Source: Vibrio tubiashii
Lineage (GTDB): Bacteria; Pseudomonadota; Gammaproteobacteria; Enterobacterales; Vibrionaceae
Assembly (NCBI GenBank): GCA_000775715.1
Contig: JRWQ01000011.1
Span: 186,001 to 250,000, forward strand
Direction: 5' to 3'
DNA: 64,000 nucleotides
The stretch's first letter is position 1; every line of letters starts with the position of its first letter. Under the pieces are notes generated by a model. That model was not told the origin of the DNA, made no database searches, and saw only the letters and a program-made list of their open reading frames with translations. The position numbers and the translations under genes are program-made. This document shows positions 38,293 to 47,753 of the stretch, one piece after another.

Positions 38293-38884
38293 TTTCGTCG
38301 AGTGATAGCTCAAAGCTAGGCGCAAAGGTATTGAGGAAATAGTCCATCTCCGGTGTATGGCGTTCTTTTAATGTCACATCAAGGCGCTTCTTGGCCAACG
38401 CATATTCATGGTTTCCGGCGCTGAGTTCCTCTAAACATTTCAAATAGGCACAAATGGTGTCTGCTTGCTTCACTATGGCGGCATCTTCGGTATGGGCAGA
38501 CTGAGAGACTAGAAAGGGTGCGAAATCCTCGCGAAATTCTTCAGGCAGCATAGAGAGCAGTTTTTGCTCTGCCGCAGCTTCGATCTTTTTGTACTCTTTG
38601 GCGATCTCTGGGTTGTAGTATTTGACGGGGGTAGGTAAATCACCAGTCAACACTTCACTGGTGTCATGGTACATGCCAAGAATGGCGATTCGCTCTGGGT
38701 TGAGGTTACCACCAAACTTTTTGTTTTTTATCACCGCTAAAGCATGAGCGACAAACGCAACTTGCAAGCTATGTTCAGAAATATTCTCAGTTGAGATGGA
38801 ACGCATCAACGGCCAACGCTGAATAAGCTTCATGCGCGCTAAATGAGCAAAAAAATGGCTTTCCTTGGGATTGGTGTTTGGCAT
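38285..38884 (-). CDS. yfbR: 5'-deoxynucleotidase YfbR
   Basis: HD-domain phosphatase that removes phosphate from deoxyribonucleoside 5'-monophosphates, part of dNTP balance. The 199-residue protein matches E. coli YfbR along its length: [13 protein letters not shown], the metal motifs [14 protein letters not shown] and [36 protein letters not shown] and FELSLDEIS at the end. AGGAGG at 38890-38895 is an excellent ribosome-binding site. It lies downstream of alaA, as in E. coli, but a terminator separates the two. Its 3' end overlaps the LysR gene by 8 nt. Confidence 0.94.
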   Translation of the reverse strand: MPNTNPKESHFFAHLARMKLIQRWPLMRSISTENISEHSLQVAFVAHALAVIKNKKFGGNLNPERIAILGMYHDTSEVLTGDLPTPVKYYNPEIAKEYKKIEAAAEQKLLSMLPEEFREDFAPFLVSQSAHTEDAAIVKQADTICAYLKCLEELSAGNHEYALAKKRLDVTLKERHTPEMDYFLNTFAPSFELSLDEIS

Positions 38885-38897
38885 TTGTTCCTCCTAA

Positions 38898-38928
38898 ACA
38901 AAAAAGGACACCCGAAAGAGTGTCCTTT
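38898..38928 (-). terminator. Rho-independent terminator between alaA and yfbR
   Basis: Stem AAAGGACAC/GTGTCCTTT (38928-38920/38911-38903 on the minus strand), 8-nt loop, followed by TTTGTTT. It lies 27 nt after the alaA stop and immediately upstream of the yfbR ribosome-binding site, so yfbR would be read by read-through or an overlapping promoter. Confidence 0.85.
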
Positions 38929-38955
38929 AAGCATATGAAAGTTCGAGGCTAAATA

Positions 38956-40170
38956 CTACTGGCTATACGTTGATAAAAAGCGTTCAAAACGGCCAATCGC
39001 CATTTCGAGATCTTCAACGTGTGGCAGGGTCACAATACGGAAGTGATCCGGTTTTGGCCAGTTAAAGCCTGTCCCTTGAACAAGCAGTACTTTCTCTTGT
39101 ACCAAGAAGTCGAGCACCATCTTTTGGTCATCTTTGATGTTGTACATCTTAGGATCGATTTTCGGGAACAGGTACATTGCCCCTTTAGGTTTAACACAAG
39201 AGACGCCAGGAATTTGGTTGATCAATTCCCAAGCTTTATCGCGCTGTTCTAGCAGTCGTCCACCCGGCAAAATCAGCTCGTTAATACTCTGATAGCCACC
39301 AAGCGCGGTCTGAATAGCGTGCTGCATTGGCACGTTAGCACACAGACGCATTGAAGAGAGCATATCTAGGCCGTTGATGTAACCTAGGGCTTGATGTTTA
39401 GGCCCAGTTAGGAACATCCAACCTGCACGGAAGCCACACACTCGGTAAGCTTTTGATAAACCATTGAATGTCATCACCAGAACATCTTCAGTTAGGGTCG
39501 CTACTGAAGTATGAGTGGCACCGTCGTACAAGACTTTGTCGTAGATTTCGTCGGCGAAAATGATCAGCTTATGCTGGCGAGCAATTTCGATCACCTCAAG
39601 TAAGAAATCACGGCTGTAAACGGCACCCGTTGGGTTGTTTGGGTTGATCAGTACAATGCCGCGCGTCTTTGGCGTGATTTTCTTTTTGATATCGTCGAGA
39701 TCTGGATACCAGTCCGACTCTTCGTCACACAGATAGTGAACGGCTTTACCGCCTGAAAGTGCAACTGATGCTGTCCAGAGAGGATAGTCAGGAGCGGGTA
39801 CGAGCATTTCATCGCCATTGTTTAGTAGCGCCTGCATCGCCATTACAATCAGCTCGGATACACCATTACCCACATACACGTCTTCAACATCAAGTGAGCG
39901 GATGCCTTTGCGTTGGTAGTGCTGAACGACAGCTTTACGCGCTGAATAGATGCCTTTTGAGTCACAATAACCTTGCGATGTCGGTAGGTTACGGATCACA
40001 TCAACCAAAATCTCATCTGGGGCGTCGAAACCAAATGGGGCGGGGTTACCGATGTTCAACTTCAGTATTTTATGCCCCTCTTCCTCCATACGCTTAGCAT
40101 GTTTGAGTACAGGACCCCTAATGTCATAGCAGACATTGTCGAGTTTTGACGACATCCCGATATTTTGCAT
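38956..40170 (-). CDS. alaA: Glutamate-pyruvate aminotransferase AlaA
   Basis: PLP-dependent class I aminotransferase that makes alanine from pyruvate and glutamate. The 404 residues match E. coli AlaA closely: SSKLDNVCYDIRGPVLK, LKLNIGNPAPFGFDAPDEI, INPNNPTGAVYS, FADEIYDK and the PLP lysine in NGLSKAYRVCGFRAG (about residue 240). It starts at ATG 40170. It is followed by a terminator and yfbR, the same order as E. coli. It is divergent from menF across 220 bp, which must contain both promoters. Assignment to AlaA over the related AvtA/AspC classes is secure. Confidence 0.95.
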   Translation of the reverse strand: MQNIGMSSKLDNVCYDIRGPVLKHAKRMEEEGHKILKLNIGNPAPFGFDAPDEILVDVIRNLPTSQGYCDSKGIYSARKAVVQHYQRKGIRSLDVEDVYVGNGVSELIVMAMQALLNNGDEMLVPAPDYPLWTASVALSGGKAVHYLCDEESDWYPDLDDIKKKITPKTRGIVLINPNNPTGAVYSRDFLLEVIEIARQHKLIIFADEIYDKVLYDGATHTSVATLTEDVLVMTFNGLSKAYRVCGFRAGWMFLTGPKHQALGYINGLDMLSSMRLCANVPMQHAIQTALGGYQSINELILPGGRLLEQRDKAWELINQIPGVSCVKPKGAMYLFPKIDPKMYNIKDDQKMVLDFLVQEKVLLVQGTGFNWPKPDHFRIVTLPHVEDLEMAIGRFERFLSTYSQ

Positions 40171-40390
40171 TGAATAAAACCTAAAATTAATTGAATTTCT
40201 TTATTAAAGTACATCAAAATAGGGTTCTTTAGAATAAAAATCTGATTGAATAACAACAATTAATCGTTTGTGGCACGTCTTCTATCACAGGATTTTGCAA
40301 AACATTGCTTGCAACCTTGATTTGAGCAGGGTCTATAAATAAAGTAACGACTTACAATATAATATTACTCCCCATGCATACGAGGCTGAT

Positions 40391-41698
40391 TTGTCATACT
40401 TTCATCAAGCCGTCACTGAATTGATTGAACGCGTAAAGGATGCAGAAGACGGTGTAAATCGTCTGGTTCAAGTTCTTGCAGAGAAACCGGATTTCGCATT
40501 TATAGACTGGTTAGAAGCACAGCCGCTATTTCCAAAGTTCTATTGGCAATCTCGTGACACTCGTGAAGAGGTGGTCGCACTTGGTCAATTGCATACCTTT
40601 GTCGAACCAGCGCCAGCTTACGCAATTTTGGCGGAAGATCAGCGTATTTGGGGTGGTCGCTCATTTGATGGACAGACAAGTAAAAATCGTCGTTGTATGT
40701 CGTCGTTTTTCTTTTTGCCGCAAATCGAGCTGATTCGTTTTGATGATAAATGGTCTATTGCGGTAAATCTCAATGCGGAAAAACATCGCACCTTAGCCAG
40801 TTTATATAAACTGCAATTAGAGGTGACGCCGTTACCTTCGGTCTCTTCACATATTGAAACTGTTCAGCACACGCCAGAAAAGGAGCAGTGGACTCATCTG
40901 GTTGAAAAAGTGCTCACTGGCATTAAGAACGAGCAATTTAAGAAAGTCGTGTTAGCGCGTAAGACCGAGGTGAGCCTTGATAGCCCACTTTGTGCATCGC
41001 AACTTTTGAAAGCGAGTTATCAGCAAAACCATCACAGTTTCCACTTTCTGCTCGCTTTAGATTCAAAACACTGCTTTTTAGGGTCTACGCCTGAGCGTTT
41101 GTATGCGCGCCAAGGTCAGGAGCTCTATACAGAGGCACTGGCCGGTACCATTGGTCGTGGTACAAATGCTAGCCAAGATATGGAACTGGCGAATTGGCTA
41201 TCAAACGATACGAAAAATCTCAATGAAAACCAGTATGTGGTTGATGACATCATTGATCGTTTGTCGCCACACTCTCAACATGTAGAAGTAGAGCAAGAGG
41301 TGCGCTTAGTTCGCTTGCGTAAAGTTCAACACCTTAAGCGCAGTATTCATGCTCAGCTACACAAAGGTGTTAATGGTGTGCAGCTATTAAGTGCACTTCA
41401 GCCCACCGCTGCTGTAGCGGGCCTTCCTCGAGAAGAGTCAATGACCTTTATTCAGCAGCATGAATCTTTTGCTCGTGGCTGGTACGCAGGCTCTATGGGC
41501 TTTATTAGCCAGCAACGCGCTGAGTTTTGCGTTGCCATTCGCAGTGCTTTGGTGCTTAACGATAAAGTGCAGCTGTTCGCGGGCGCGGGGATTGTCCCGG
41601 GTTCGGTTGCTGAGCATGAGTGGCAAGAACTGGATAAGAAAATGTCGACACTATTGTCACTGTTTTCTGACAACCCACCATTAGGGGTTGCGTCTTAA
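40391..41698 (+). CDS. menF: Menaquinone-specific isochorismate synthase MenF
   Basis: First enzyme of menaquinone synthesis, chorismate to isochorismate. The 435-residue protein starts at TTG 40391 with GAGG five bases upstream (40382-40385). It has the chorismate-binding fold: FKKVVLARKTEV (general base Lys), STPERLYARQG, TEALAGTIGRG and the C-terminal FVGAGIV-like FAGAGIVPGS. The ordering with menD, menH, menB, menC and menE identifies it as MenF rather than EntC. Its stop is 1 nt from the menD ATG. It is divergent from alaA. Confidence 0.94.
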   Translation: MSYFHQAVTELIERVKDAEDGVNRLVQVLAEKPDFAFIDWLEAQPLFPKFYWQSRDTREEVVALGQLHTFVEPAPAYAILAEDQRIWGGRSFDGQTSKNRRCMSSFFFLPQIELIRFDDKWSIAVNLNAEKHRTLASLYKLQLEVTPLPSVSSHIETVQHTPEKEQWTHLVEKVLTGIKNEQFKKVVLARKTEVSLDSPLCASQLLKASYQQNHHSFHFLLALDSKHCFLGSTPERLYARQGQELYTEALAGTIGRGTNASQDMELANWLSNDTKNLNENQYVVDDIIDRLSPHSQHVEVEQEVRLVRLRKVQHLKRSIHAQLHKGVNGVQLLSALQPTAAVAGLPREESMTFIQQHESFARGWYAGSMGFISQQRAEFCVAIRSALVLNDKVQLFAGAGIVPGSVAEHEWQELDKKMSTLLSLFSDNPPLGVAS

Positions 41699-41699
41699 C

Positions 41700-43424
41700 A
41701 TGAGCGCTCATCCAATTGAACAAGCCGTGATTAACCGTATATGGTGTCAAACCATCTTCGAGGAGCTATCACGTTTTGGCGTCACCGATGTGTGCATTGC
41801 GCCGGGCTCTCGTTCAACACCTTTGACGCTAGAGGCCGATGAAAACTCGGCTCTCACTCTACATACTCATTTTGATGAGCGTGGACTTGGCTTCCTCGCA
41901 CTTGGCCTTGCTAAAGCGAGCCATAAGCCTGTCGCTCTTGTCGTGACTTCGGGTACTGCAGTAGCCAATCTACTCCCAGCGATTGCAGAAGCTAAGCTAA
42001 CTGGAGAAAAGTTGGTGGTACTGACTGCTGATCGCCCTGTAGAGTTGGTTGGGTGTGGCGCGAATCAAGCTATAGAGCAAGTGGGGATCTTTTCTAGTCA
42101 TGTGACAGGCTCGCTTGAACTGCCAAGCCCATCGTTACAAACGCCGTTAAAATGGATTTTGACGTCTTTAGACAATCTAATGTTGAACCAAGCGAGCTTA
42201 GGGTCAGCAGTACATATCAACTGCCCCTTCCCAGAGCCGCTATACAGCAAGCAACCAAAGTCACTTTACCAAGAGTACATAGATACAGTGTCTAGCTGGT
42301 GGCATAGCTCGCGGACCTATACTCGCCAACTAATTAACCCCGTAGCGCCAGCTATTCAGTTTAGTGAATTTTCCGCCAAGAAAGGTGTGATTGTGTTGGG
42401 TAGCGTTACCTTGCGTGAAGCACACCTGGCACAAGTATTGGCAGATAAATTGGGGTGGCCGCTACTTAGCGATCCTCAGTCAGGGGTAACGTCAGCGTGG
42501 GCACATTATGATTTATGGCTGCAAAACAGTGCTCGCTCGGAACTACTTAATCAGTGTGAGCTGGTGCTACAAATTGGCTCTCGAATTATCTCTAAACGGG
42601 TTAACCAATGGCTCACCGTTCAGGTCGAACAACGCGGCGCAGAGTATCATTATCTCTCTCCACAGGCGCAGAGAAGCAACCAAACTCACCTGATGCAAAG
42701 CCACCACCTTGCGGATATAGAGCAATGGGTACAGAGCTTTATAGAGGCGATGCCGTCACTGGTTGATACTCAATCCGGTTGGGCAAACGAGCTTATAGAA
42801 CTGTCACAGCAGGTTGCTAATTTAGCTACACTGCATCTCAATACTAATTCGCCTTTGGATGAGATAGAGCTTGCTCTAAACATCAATCAATTACCGAGAC
42901 AGACACAACTGTTTTTAGGCAATAGCTTATTTGTGCGTTTGGTCGATATGTTTAGTAGCGTCGATAGCTATCAAGTGTTTAGTAATCGCGGTGCGTCAGG
43001 GATTGATGGTTTGATTGCCACAGCGACTGGTGTCGTACGCGCGAATTCAGCGCCGACGGCTATTTTTATCGGCGATACTTCGTTGCTGTACGATGTTAAT
43101 TCACTGGCACTACTTACTCATCAAACTACACCTGTGGTGATTATCGTTACTAACAATGATGGTGGGGCAATATTTGATCTCTTGCCTGTTCCAGAACAGC
43201 AAAAACAATCACTTTATCAGATGCCTCATGGGTATGATTTTGAGTTTGCCGCTAAACAGTTCAAACTCAGTTATTACAAGCCAGAGACTTTAGCTGACTA
43301 CAATCAGCGAGTGAACGATCATCTAATCTCAGGGCAAGGGGCAATGTTGATTGAATTGCAAACACCTCCTGAGCAAGCCTCTTCACAACTAAAAGAGTTT
43401 ATCCAACAAGTCCATGCTTTATAG
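41700..43424 (+). CDS. menD: SEPHCHC synthase MenD
   Basis: Thiamine-diphosphate enzyme joining 2-oxoglutarate to isochorismate. The 574-residue protein starts MSAHPIEQAVINRIWC at ATG 41700; an in-frame TTG at 41688 overlaps menF and is less likely. ThDP-fold blocks: CIAPGSRSTPLTL, the catalytic-glutamate region FDERGLGFLALGLAKAS and TSGTAVANLLPA, and the cofactor motif FIGDTSLLYDVN with NNDGGAIFDLLP. Length slightly exceeds E. coli MenD (556). Its 3' end overlaps menH by 11 nt. Confidence 0.95.
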   Translation: MSAHPIEQAVINRIWCQTIFEELSRFGVTDVCIAPGSRSTPLTLEADENSALTLHTHFDERGLGFLALGLAKASHKPVALVVTSGTAVANLLPAIAEAKLTGEKLVVLTADRPVELVGCGANQAIEQVGIFSSHVTGSLELPSPSLQTPLKWILTSLDNLMLNQASLGSAVHINCPFPEPLYSKQPKSLYQEYIDTVSSWWHSSRTYTRQLINPVAPAIQFSEFSAKKGVIVLGSVTLREAHLAQVLADKLGWPLLSDPQSGVTSAWAHYDLWLQNSARSELLNQCELVLQIGSRIISKRVNQWLTVQVEQRGAEYHYLSPQAQRSNQTHLMQSHHLADIEQWVQSFIEAMPSLVDTQSGWANELIELSQQVANLATLHLNTNSPLDEIELALNINQLPRQTQLFLGNSLFVRLVDMFSSVDSYQVFSNRGASGIDGLIATATGVVRANSAPTAIFIGDTSLLYDVNSLALLTHQTTPVVIIVTNNDGGAIFDLLPVPEQQKQSLYQMPHGYDFEFAAKQFKLSYYKPETLADYNQRVNDHLISGQGAMLIELQTPPEQASSQLKEFIQQVHAL

Positions 43425-44217
43425 TCACGCCAACTCATCAGCTAACCAAGCCCGCCCAACACTGGTATTTTTGCACGGTCTGTTGGGCTCAGGTCTAGAT
43501 TGGCAAGAGTTGATCGATCAGCTACATGACTATCACTCCATCGTGATTGATCTCCCGGGACATGGTTTCAGCGGCTTAGAATCTTGTTGCAATTTTAGGC
43601 ACTGCTGCGATCAAATATCTGACACTCTTCTCACCCAAGTTACACCTCATCAGCCTATAGTATTGGTTGGTTATTCGATGGGTGGACGAATTGCGATGTC
43701 AGGCGTCGCGAACGGCTATTTTTCATCGTTGAATATTCGCGCGTTGATCGTTGAAGGCGGGCACTTTGGCTTAACCTGTGAAGCAGATAAGCAACAGAGA
43801 CTCAGCAATGATCGCCAATGGGCACAGCGATTTCGCACTGAGCCTATTGAGCAGGTATTGAGCGACTGGTATCAACAGCCAGTGTTTAGTTCGCTAAATC
43901 ATGCGCAAAGACAAACAATGATTGATAAGCGCAGTGCTAATCTAGGTTCATCGGTTGCTAATATGCTTGAGGCAACTTCCCTCGCTAAGCAAGAATATTT
44001 ACTCGAACATCTGAAATCCTCAGGTGTTATTACTCACTATATATGTGGCGAAAAAGACAATAAGTTTAGTCAGTTGGCCGAACAAAGCGGTTTGTCTTTC
44101 AGCCAAGTTTTGCAAGCTGGGCACAACGTCCATGTTGAGCAGCCCAAAGCTTTTGCAAACATTGTTAAAGCTCAGCTGAACGTCATTAATGGCGTTCGGG
44201 CGGAGTCACTAAGTTAA
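43414..44217 (+). CDS. menH: SHCHC synthase MenH
   Basis: Alpha/beta hydrolase-fold lyase that removes pyruvate from the MenD product. The oxyanion motif [12 protein letters not shown] is at residues 18-29, the nucleophile Ser is in [10 protein letters not shown] (about residue 91), and the catalytic His in [10 protein letters not shown] near residue 241. The ATG at 43414 lies inside the menD 3' end, so translation is coupled. 267 residues, near the family norm of about 250. Followed by menB after 16 nt. Confidence 0.92.
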   Translation: MLYSHANSSANQARPTLVFLHGLLGSGLDWQELIDQLHDYHSIVIDLPGHGFSGLESCCNFRHCCDQISDTLLTQVTPHQPIVLVGYSMGGRIAMSGVANGYFSSLNIRALIVEGGHFGLTCEADKQQRLSNDRQWAQRFRTEPIEQVLSDWYQQPVFSSLNHAQRQTMIDKRSANLGSSVANMLEATSLAKQEYLLEHLKSSGVITHYICGEKDNKFSQLAEQSGLSFSQVLQAGHNVHVEQPKAFANIVKAQLNVINGVRAESLS

Positions 44218-44233
44218 TAAATTAGGAATCACC

Positions 44234-45100
44234 ATGGCAAAAACAGTCGGTATCTCAGAAGAAGAACTATACGCACCAGTTAACTGGAATGACTGCACCG
44301 GTGAATATGAAGATATTCAGTACCACAAATCAGAAGATGGTATCGCTAAGATCACCATCGCTCGTCCTCAAGTTCGTAATGCATTTCGCCCACAAACCGT
44401 TAAAGAGATGATCAATGCTCTGGCAGACGCACGTTACGATGAAGGTGTCGGCGTGATTATTCTTACTGGTCTAGGTGAGAAGGCATTCTGTTCAGGCGGT
44501 GACCAGAAGATTCGTGGCGACTATGGCGGCTACCAAGATGATTCTGGTACGCATCACTTGAACGTTCTGGATTTCCAACGTCAGATTCGTACTTGTCCAA
44601 AGCCAGTCATCGCCGCTGTTGCCGGCTGGGCTGTTGGTGGTGGTCACGTTCTACATATGATGTGTGATTTAACTATCGCCGCAGAAAACGCGCAATTTGG
44701 TCAAACAGGGCCGAAAGTGGGCTCATTTGATGGTGGTTGGGGCGCGTCATACATGGCTCGTATCGTTGGTCAGAAGAAGGCTCGTGAAATCTGGTTCCTA
44801 TGTCGCTTCTACGACGCGCAAGAAGCGTTGGACATGGGGCTAGTCAATACTGTCGTTCCTGTTGAAGAACTAGAGAAGGAGACGGTGCGTTGGTGCCGTG
44901 AAACTCTGCAACATAGCCCAATGGCGCTACGCTGTCTGAAAGCTGCGTTGAATGCGGACTGTGATGGTCAGGCAGGCTTGCAAGAGCTAGCAGGTAACGC
45001 AACCATGATGTTCTACATGACAGAGGAAGGGCAGGAAGGTCGTAACGCGTTCAACGAGAAGCGTCGTCCGGACTTTAACAAGTTCCCACGCAACCCTTAA
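44234..45100 (+). CDS. menB: 1,4-dihydroxy-2-naphthoyl-CoA synthase MenB
   Basis: Crotonase-fold enzyme that cyclises o-succinylbenzoyl-CoA. The 288-residue protein shows [10 protein letters not shown] (CoA binding), [10 protein letters not shown], the oxyanion loop [13 protein letters not shown] and [12 protein letters not shown], and ends [14 protein letters not shown] as in E. coli MenB (285). AGGAATCACC precedes ATG 44234. It is separated from menC by 174 bp containing a large imperfect palindrome, the only sizeable gap in the men operon. Codon use is more biased than in the flanking men genes. Confidence 0.96.
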   Translation: MAKTVGISEEELYAPVNWNDCTGEYEDIQYHKSEDGIAKITIARPQVRNAFRPQTVKEMINALADARYDEGVGVIILTGLGEKAFCSGGDQKIRGDYGGYQDDSGTHHLNVLDFQRQIRTCPKPVIAAVAGWAVGGGHVLHMMCDLTIAAENAQFGQTGPKVGSFDGGWGASYMARIVGQKKAREIWFLCRFYDAQEALDMGLVNTVVPVEELEKETVRWCRETLQHSPMALRCLKAALNADCDGQAGLQELAGNATMMFYMTEEGQEGRNAFNEKRRPDFNKFPRNP

Positions 45101-45120
45101 TTTGTTGTTTGTATCGTCGC

Positions 45121-45200
45121 TCTAGCCGCAATAACTGCGTCGAGGATGCTCATTTATGCTTATAAACTGCGCGTCCTCTCCTTATTCTTAAGGCTATAGC
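45121..45200. repeat. 80-bp imperfect palindrome between menB and menC
   Basis: The sequence begins TCTAGCCGCAATAA and ends TTCTTAAGGCTATAGC. The two halves are imperfect reverse complements (TAGCC/GGCTA at the ends, CGAGGATG near CGTCCTC inside, CATTTA near TAAACTG around the centre at about 45159). It would fold into one long interrupted hairpin in RNA or DNA. No T-run follows, so it does not look like a simple terminator. I judge it a dispersed palindromic element inserted in the operon; only one copy is in this window. Confidence 0.6.
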
Positions 45201-45274
45201 TTAGATATCAACGTACAAATGGTGAAATATCCGAAGCAAGCTACATTTAAATCAACAAAGAAAAGGGTGTTGTT

Positions 45275-46261
45275 ATGAGATCAGCCAAACTGTATCGCTA
45301 TGAGTTGCCGATGGACAGTGGCGTGATTCTGCGTGACCAAAGGCTTAAGCAGAGAGAAGGCTTTGTGGTTGAGTTAAACCTCGACGGTGAAGTGGGCAGA
45401 GGCGAAATTGCACCTCTACCGGGCTTTAGCGTTGAAACGTTGGATGATGTTTACTCTCAACTGATTGAACAGTTGGGAATGTGGAGTCAAGGGCAAGCAT
45501 TCGACTATGATGAGCTCTACCCGTCGGTGGCTTTTGGTTTGTCTATCGCCGAGCTAGAACTTAGTGGTGAGCTCCCGCAGCAAGGTTGTTTTCAGGCTGC
45601 GCCGTTATGTTCTGGTGATCCTGATGAGTTACTGCCCAAGCTAAATGCGATGCCGGGTGAGAAGGTTGCTAAAATTAAAGTCGGCCTTTATGAGCCAATC
45701 CGCGATGGCATGTTGGTTAGCTTGTTCTTGGAGTCGATTCCAGATCTTACTTTGCGCCTAGATGCCAACCGCGCTTGGACAGCAGAAAAGGCACAACAGT
45801 TCGCGAAGAAAGTTGCCCCATCACTTCGTGGCCGGATTTCTTTTATTGAAGAACCTTGCCAAGCTCCGGGTGACAGCTTTTCATTCGCGATTGACACAGG
45901 TATTGCGATTGCTTGGGATGAAACACTGCAACATGCAATCCGCAAAGAAGATTTCAGATTAGAAGACCTTAACGGTGCGAAAGCGGTAGTCATCAAGCCG
46001 ACGCTAATTGGCTCAGTTAAGCGCTGTGTTGAATTGATTGAGAAAGCTAAGTCATTGGGTATTAAAGCTGTGGTCAGCTCGAGTATTGAATCAAGCTTAG
46101 GTTTAACTCAGTTAGCGAGATTGGCGTATTGGCAACTGCCAAATGAAGTACCGGGTTTGGACACGGTAGGTCTATTTGCTCAGCAACTTGAGGTCGAATG
46201 GCCGGGCTGTGAGCTGCCCGTCGTTCGCCTAGCGGATCAAGCGTTGATTTGGCAATCGTGA
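45275..46261 (+). CDS. menC: o-Succinylbenzoate synthase MenC
   Basis: Enolase-superfamily dehydratase making o-succinylbenzoate. The barrel domain shows the catalytic lysine pair in AKIKVGLYE (about residues 132-140), the metal ligands Asp in RLDANRAW, Glu in FIEEPC and Asp in AWDETL, and the second base Lys in VVIKPTLIG. 328 residues, normal for the E. coli type. The ATG 45275 follows AAAGGGTG. Its TGA overlaps the menE ATG by 1 nt (TGATG), so the two are translationally coupled. Confidence 0.94.
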   Translation: MRSAKLYRYELPMDSGVILRDQRLKQREGFVVELNLDGEVGRGEIAPLPGFSVETLDDVYSQLIEQLGMWSQGQAFDYDELYPSVAFGLSIAELELSGELPQQGCFQAAPLCSGDPDELLPKLNAMPGEKVAKIKVGLYEPIRDGMLVSLFLESIPDLTLRLDANRAWTAEKAQQFAKKVAPSLRGRISFIEEPCQAPGDSFSFAIDTGIAIAWDETLQHAIRKEDFRLEDLNGAKAVVIKPTLIGSVKRCVELIEKAKSLGIKAVVSSSIESSLGLTQLARLAYWQLPNEVPGLDTVGLFAQQLEVEWPGCELPVVRLADQALIWQS

Positions 46262-47655
46262 TGAATCAGGCTTCTTCTCTACGTCAATGGGCTCAATCGA
46301 GCCCATCTTTATATGCCCTGCATACACCAAGCAAAAGCTACACCTGGAGTGAACTTGATCAGGCAGTTAGCCAGTTAGCGCTTTCACTAAAGCGACAAGG
46401 TATTCAGCCAGGTAATGTACTGACTTGTGTGGGGAAAAATAGCCCAGAGCTTGTTATGGTCTACCTTGCTTGTCTCGAGCTAGGTGCGGTTTGTGCAGTG
46501 ACCATGCCGCAAACCGAAGCCGAATTTAACCAAAAGTTGATGACCTTATATGGCGATTTAACCGAGGCCAAAATTTGGGTTTGCGATAAGGTTCCACAGC
46601 TTGTTGCGATGAGTAATGTGTCACTCAAGCCCATTAATGCTGGGTTAACCACCAATGAGTTTGACCTAGATATATTAGCGTCAATTATCTTTACCTCGGG
46701 TTCTACAGGAACGGCCAAAGCAGTCGCTCATACGTCGCGGCAGCACTTGGCCTCTGCTGAGGGTTTGTTACAGCGTTTTTGTTTTACTCAGCAGGATACT
46801 TGGTTGCTTAGTTTACCTATGTATCATGTTTCAGGGTTGGCGATTGTTTATCGTTGGTTACAGCAAGGGGCGACACTGAAAATAGGTGTTGGTGATCTCG
46901 CTGAAGACATAAAAGGGGTAACCCATGCCTCTCTAGTTGCGACTCAGCTAAAGCGGCTGATGGAAGCCGATGTAAAGTTAGAACTTACTCATGTTTTGCT
47001 AGGAGGCAGCCATGTGCCTTTAGAGTTAAGTCAGCGAGCCGCCAAGCATGGGATTGAAACTTGGTTAGGGTACGGAATGACTGAAGCCGCATCGACAGTC
47101 ACCGCAAAGCGTATTGATACAAGTTACACCGCTGGCCCTGTTTTGCCTAAACGCAAGCTGCGCCTTGATGGGCAGAGAATCTTTATCGGTGGAGAAACGT
47201 TAGCGAGCGGTTATTTCTATCAAGGAAGCTTACGAACCCTGACCGAAGATGGTTGGTTTGATAGTAAAGACTTAGGGGAGATGGATGGGCAAGAACTGAA
47301 AATCATTGGTCGCGCCGACAACTTGTTTATCTCTGGCGGCGAAAACATTCACTGCGAAGAAATTGAAATGGTACTTAACCAACTCGAAGGCATCGATCAG
47401 TCGTTTGTCATTCCTATTGATGACCCAGAATATGGTCAGAGACCCGTTGCTGTGATTCAAACCCAAACGGAATTTTCTAAACGGGAAATTGAAGCGCACT
47501 TGATAGGTAAATTAAGTCGCCTGAAACACCCAAAAGAATACTATCTCTTGCCTAGTGCTTTGATAAATAATGGGATCAAAGTCTCACGTAAAAAGGTACG
47601 GCAATGGCTATGTGAACAATTGGTAGACAATAATGCTAATCAAGGGTTGCAATAG
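46261..47655 (+). CDS. menE: o-Succinylbenzoate-CoA ligase MenE
   Basis: Adenylate-forming enzyme activating o-succinylbenzoate with CoA. I start at ATG 46261 (MNQASSLRQWAQSSP), overlapping the menC stop by one base; the in-frame TTG at 46249 is inside menC. Motifs: P-loop IFTSGSTGTAKAV (about residues 143-155), YGMTEAA, GRADNLFISGGENIH and the C-terminal catalytic lysine region NGIKVSRKKV. 464 residues. It is the last men gene; order menF-D-H-B-C-E equals E. coli. No clear terminator was found before the next gene. Confidence 0.94.
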   Translation: MNQASSLRQWAQSSPSLYALHTPSKSYTWSELDQAVSQLALSLKRQGIQPGNVLTCVGKNSPELVMVYLACLELGAVCAVTMPQTEAEFNQKLMTLYGDLTEAKIWVCDKVPQLVAMSNVSLKPINAGLTTNEFDLDILASIIFTSGSTGTAKAVAHTSRQHLASAEGLLQRFCFTQQDTWLLSLPMYHVSGLAIVYRWLQQGATLKIGVGDLAEDIKGVTHASLVATQLKRLMEADVKLELTHVLLGGSHVPLELSQRAAKHGIETWLGYGMTEAASTVTAKRIDTSYTAGPVLPKRKLRLDGQRIFIGGETLASGYFYQGSLRTLTEDGWFDSKDLGEMDGQELKIIGRADNLFISGGENIHCEEIEMVLNQLEGIDQSFVIPIDDPEYGQRPVAVIQTQTEFSKREIEAHLIGKLSRLKHPKEYYLLPSALINNGIKVSRKKVRQWLCEQLVDNNANQGLQ

Positions 47656-47753
47656 CCGCTAAACCTGATATTTGTTACCGTATTATAATAAAAAGCGTGA
47701 TTGATGAGCTCAAGGTCAGGCTAAAAGGATAGGAAAAGGATACTTAGCTGCGT

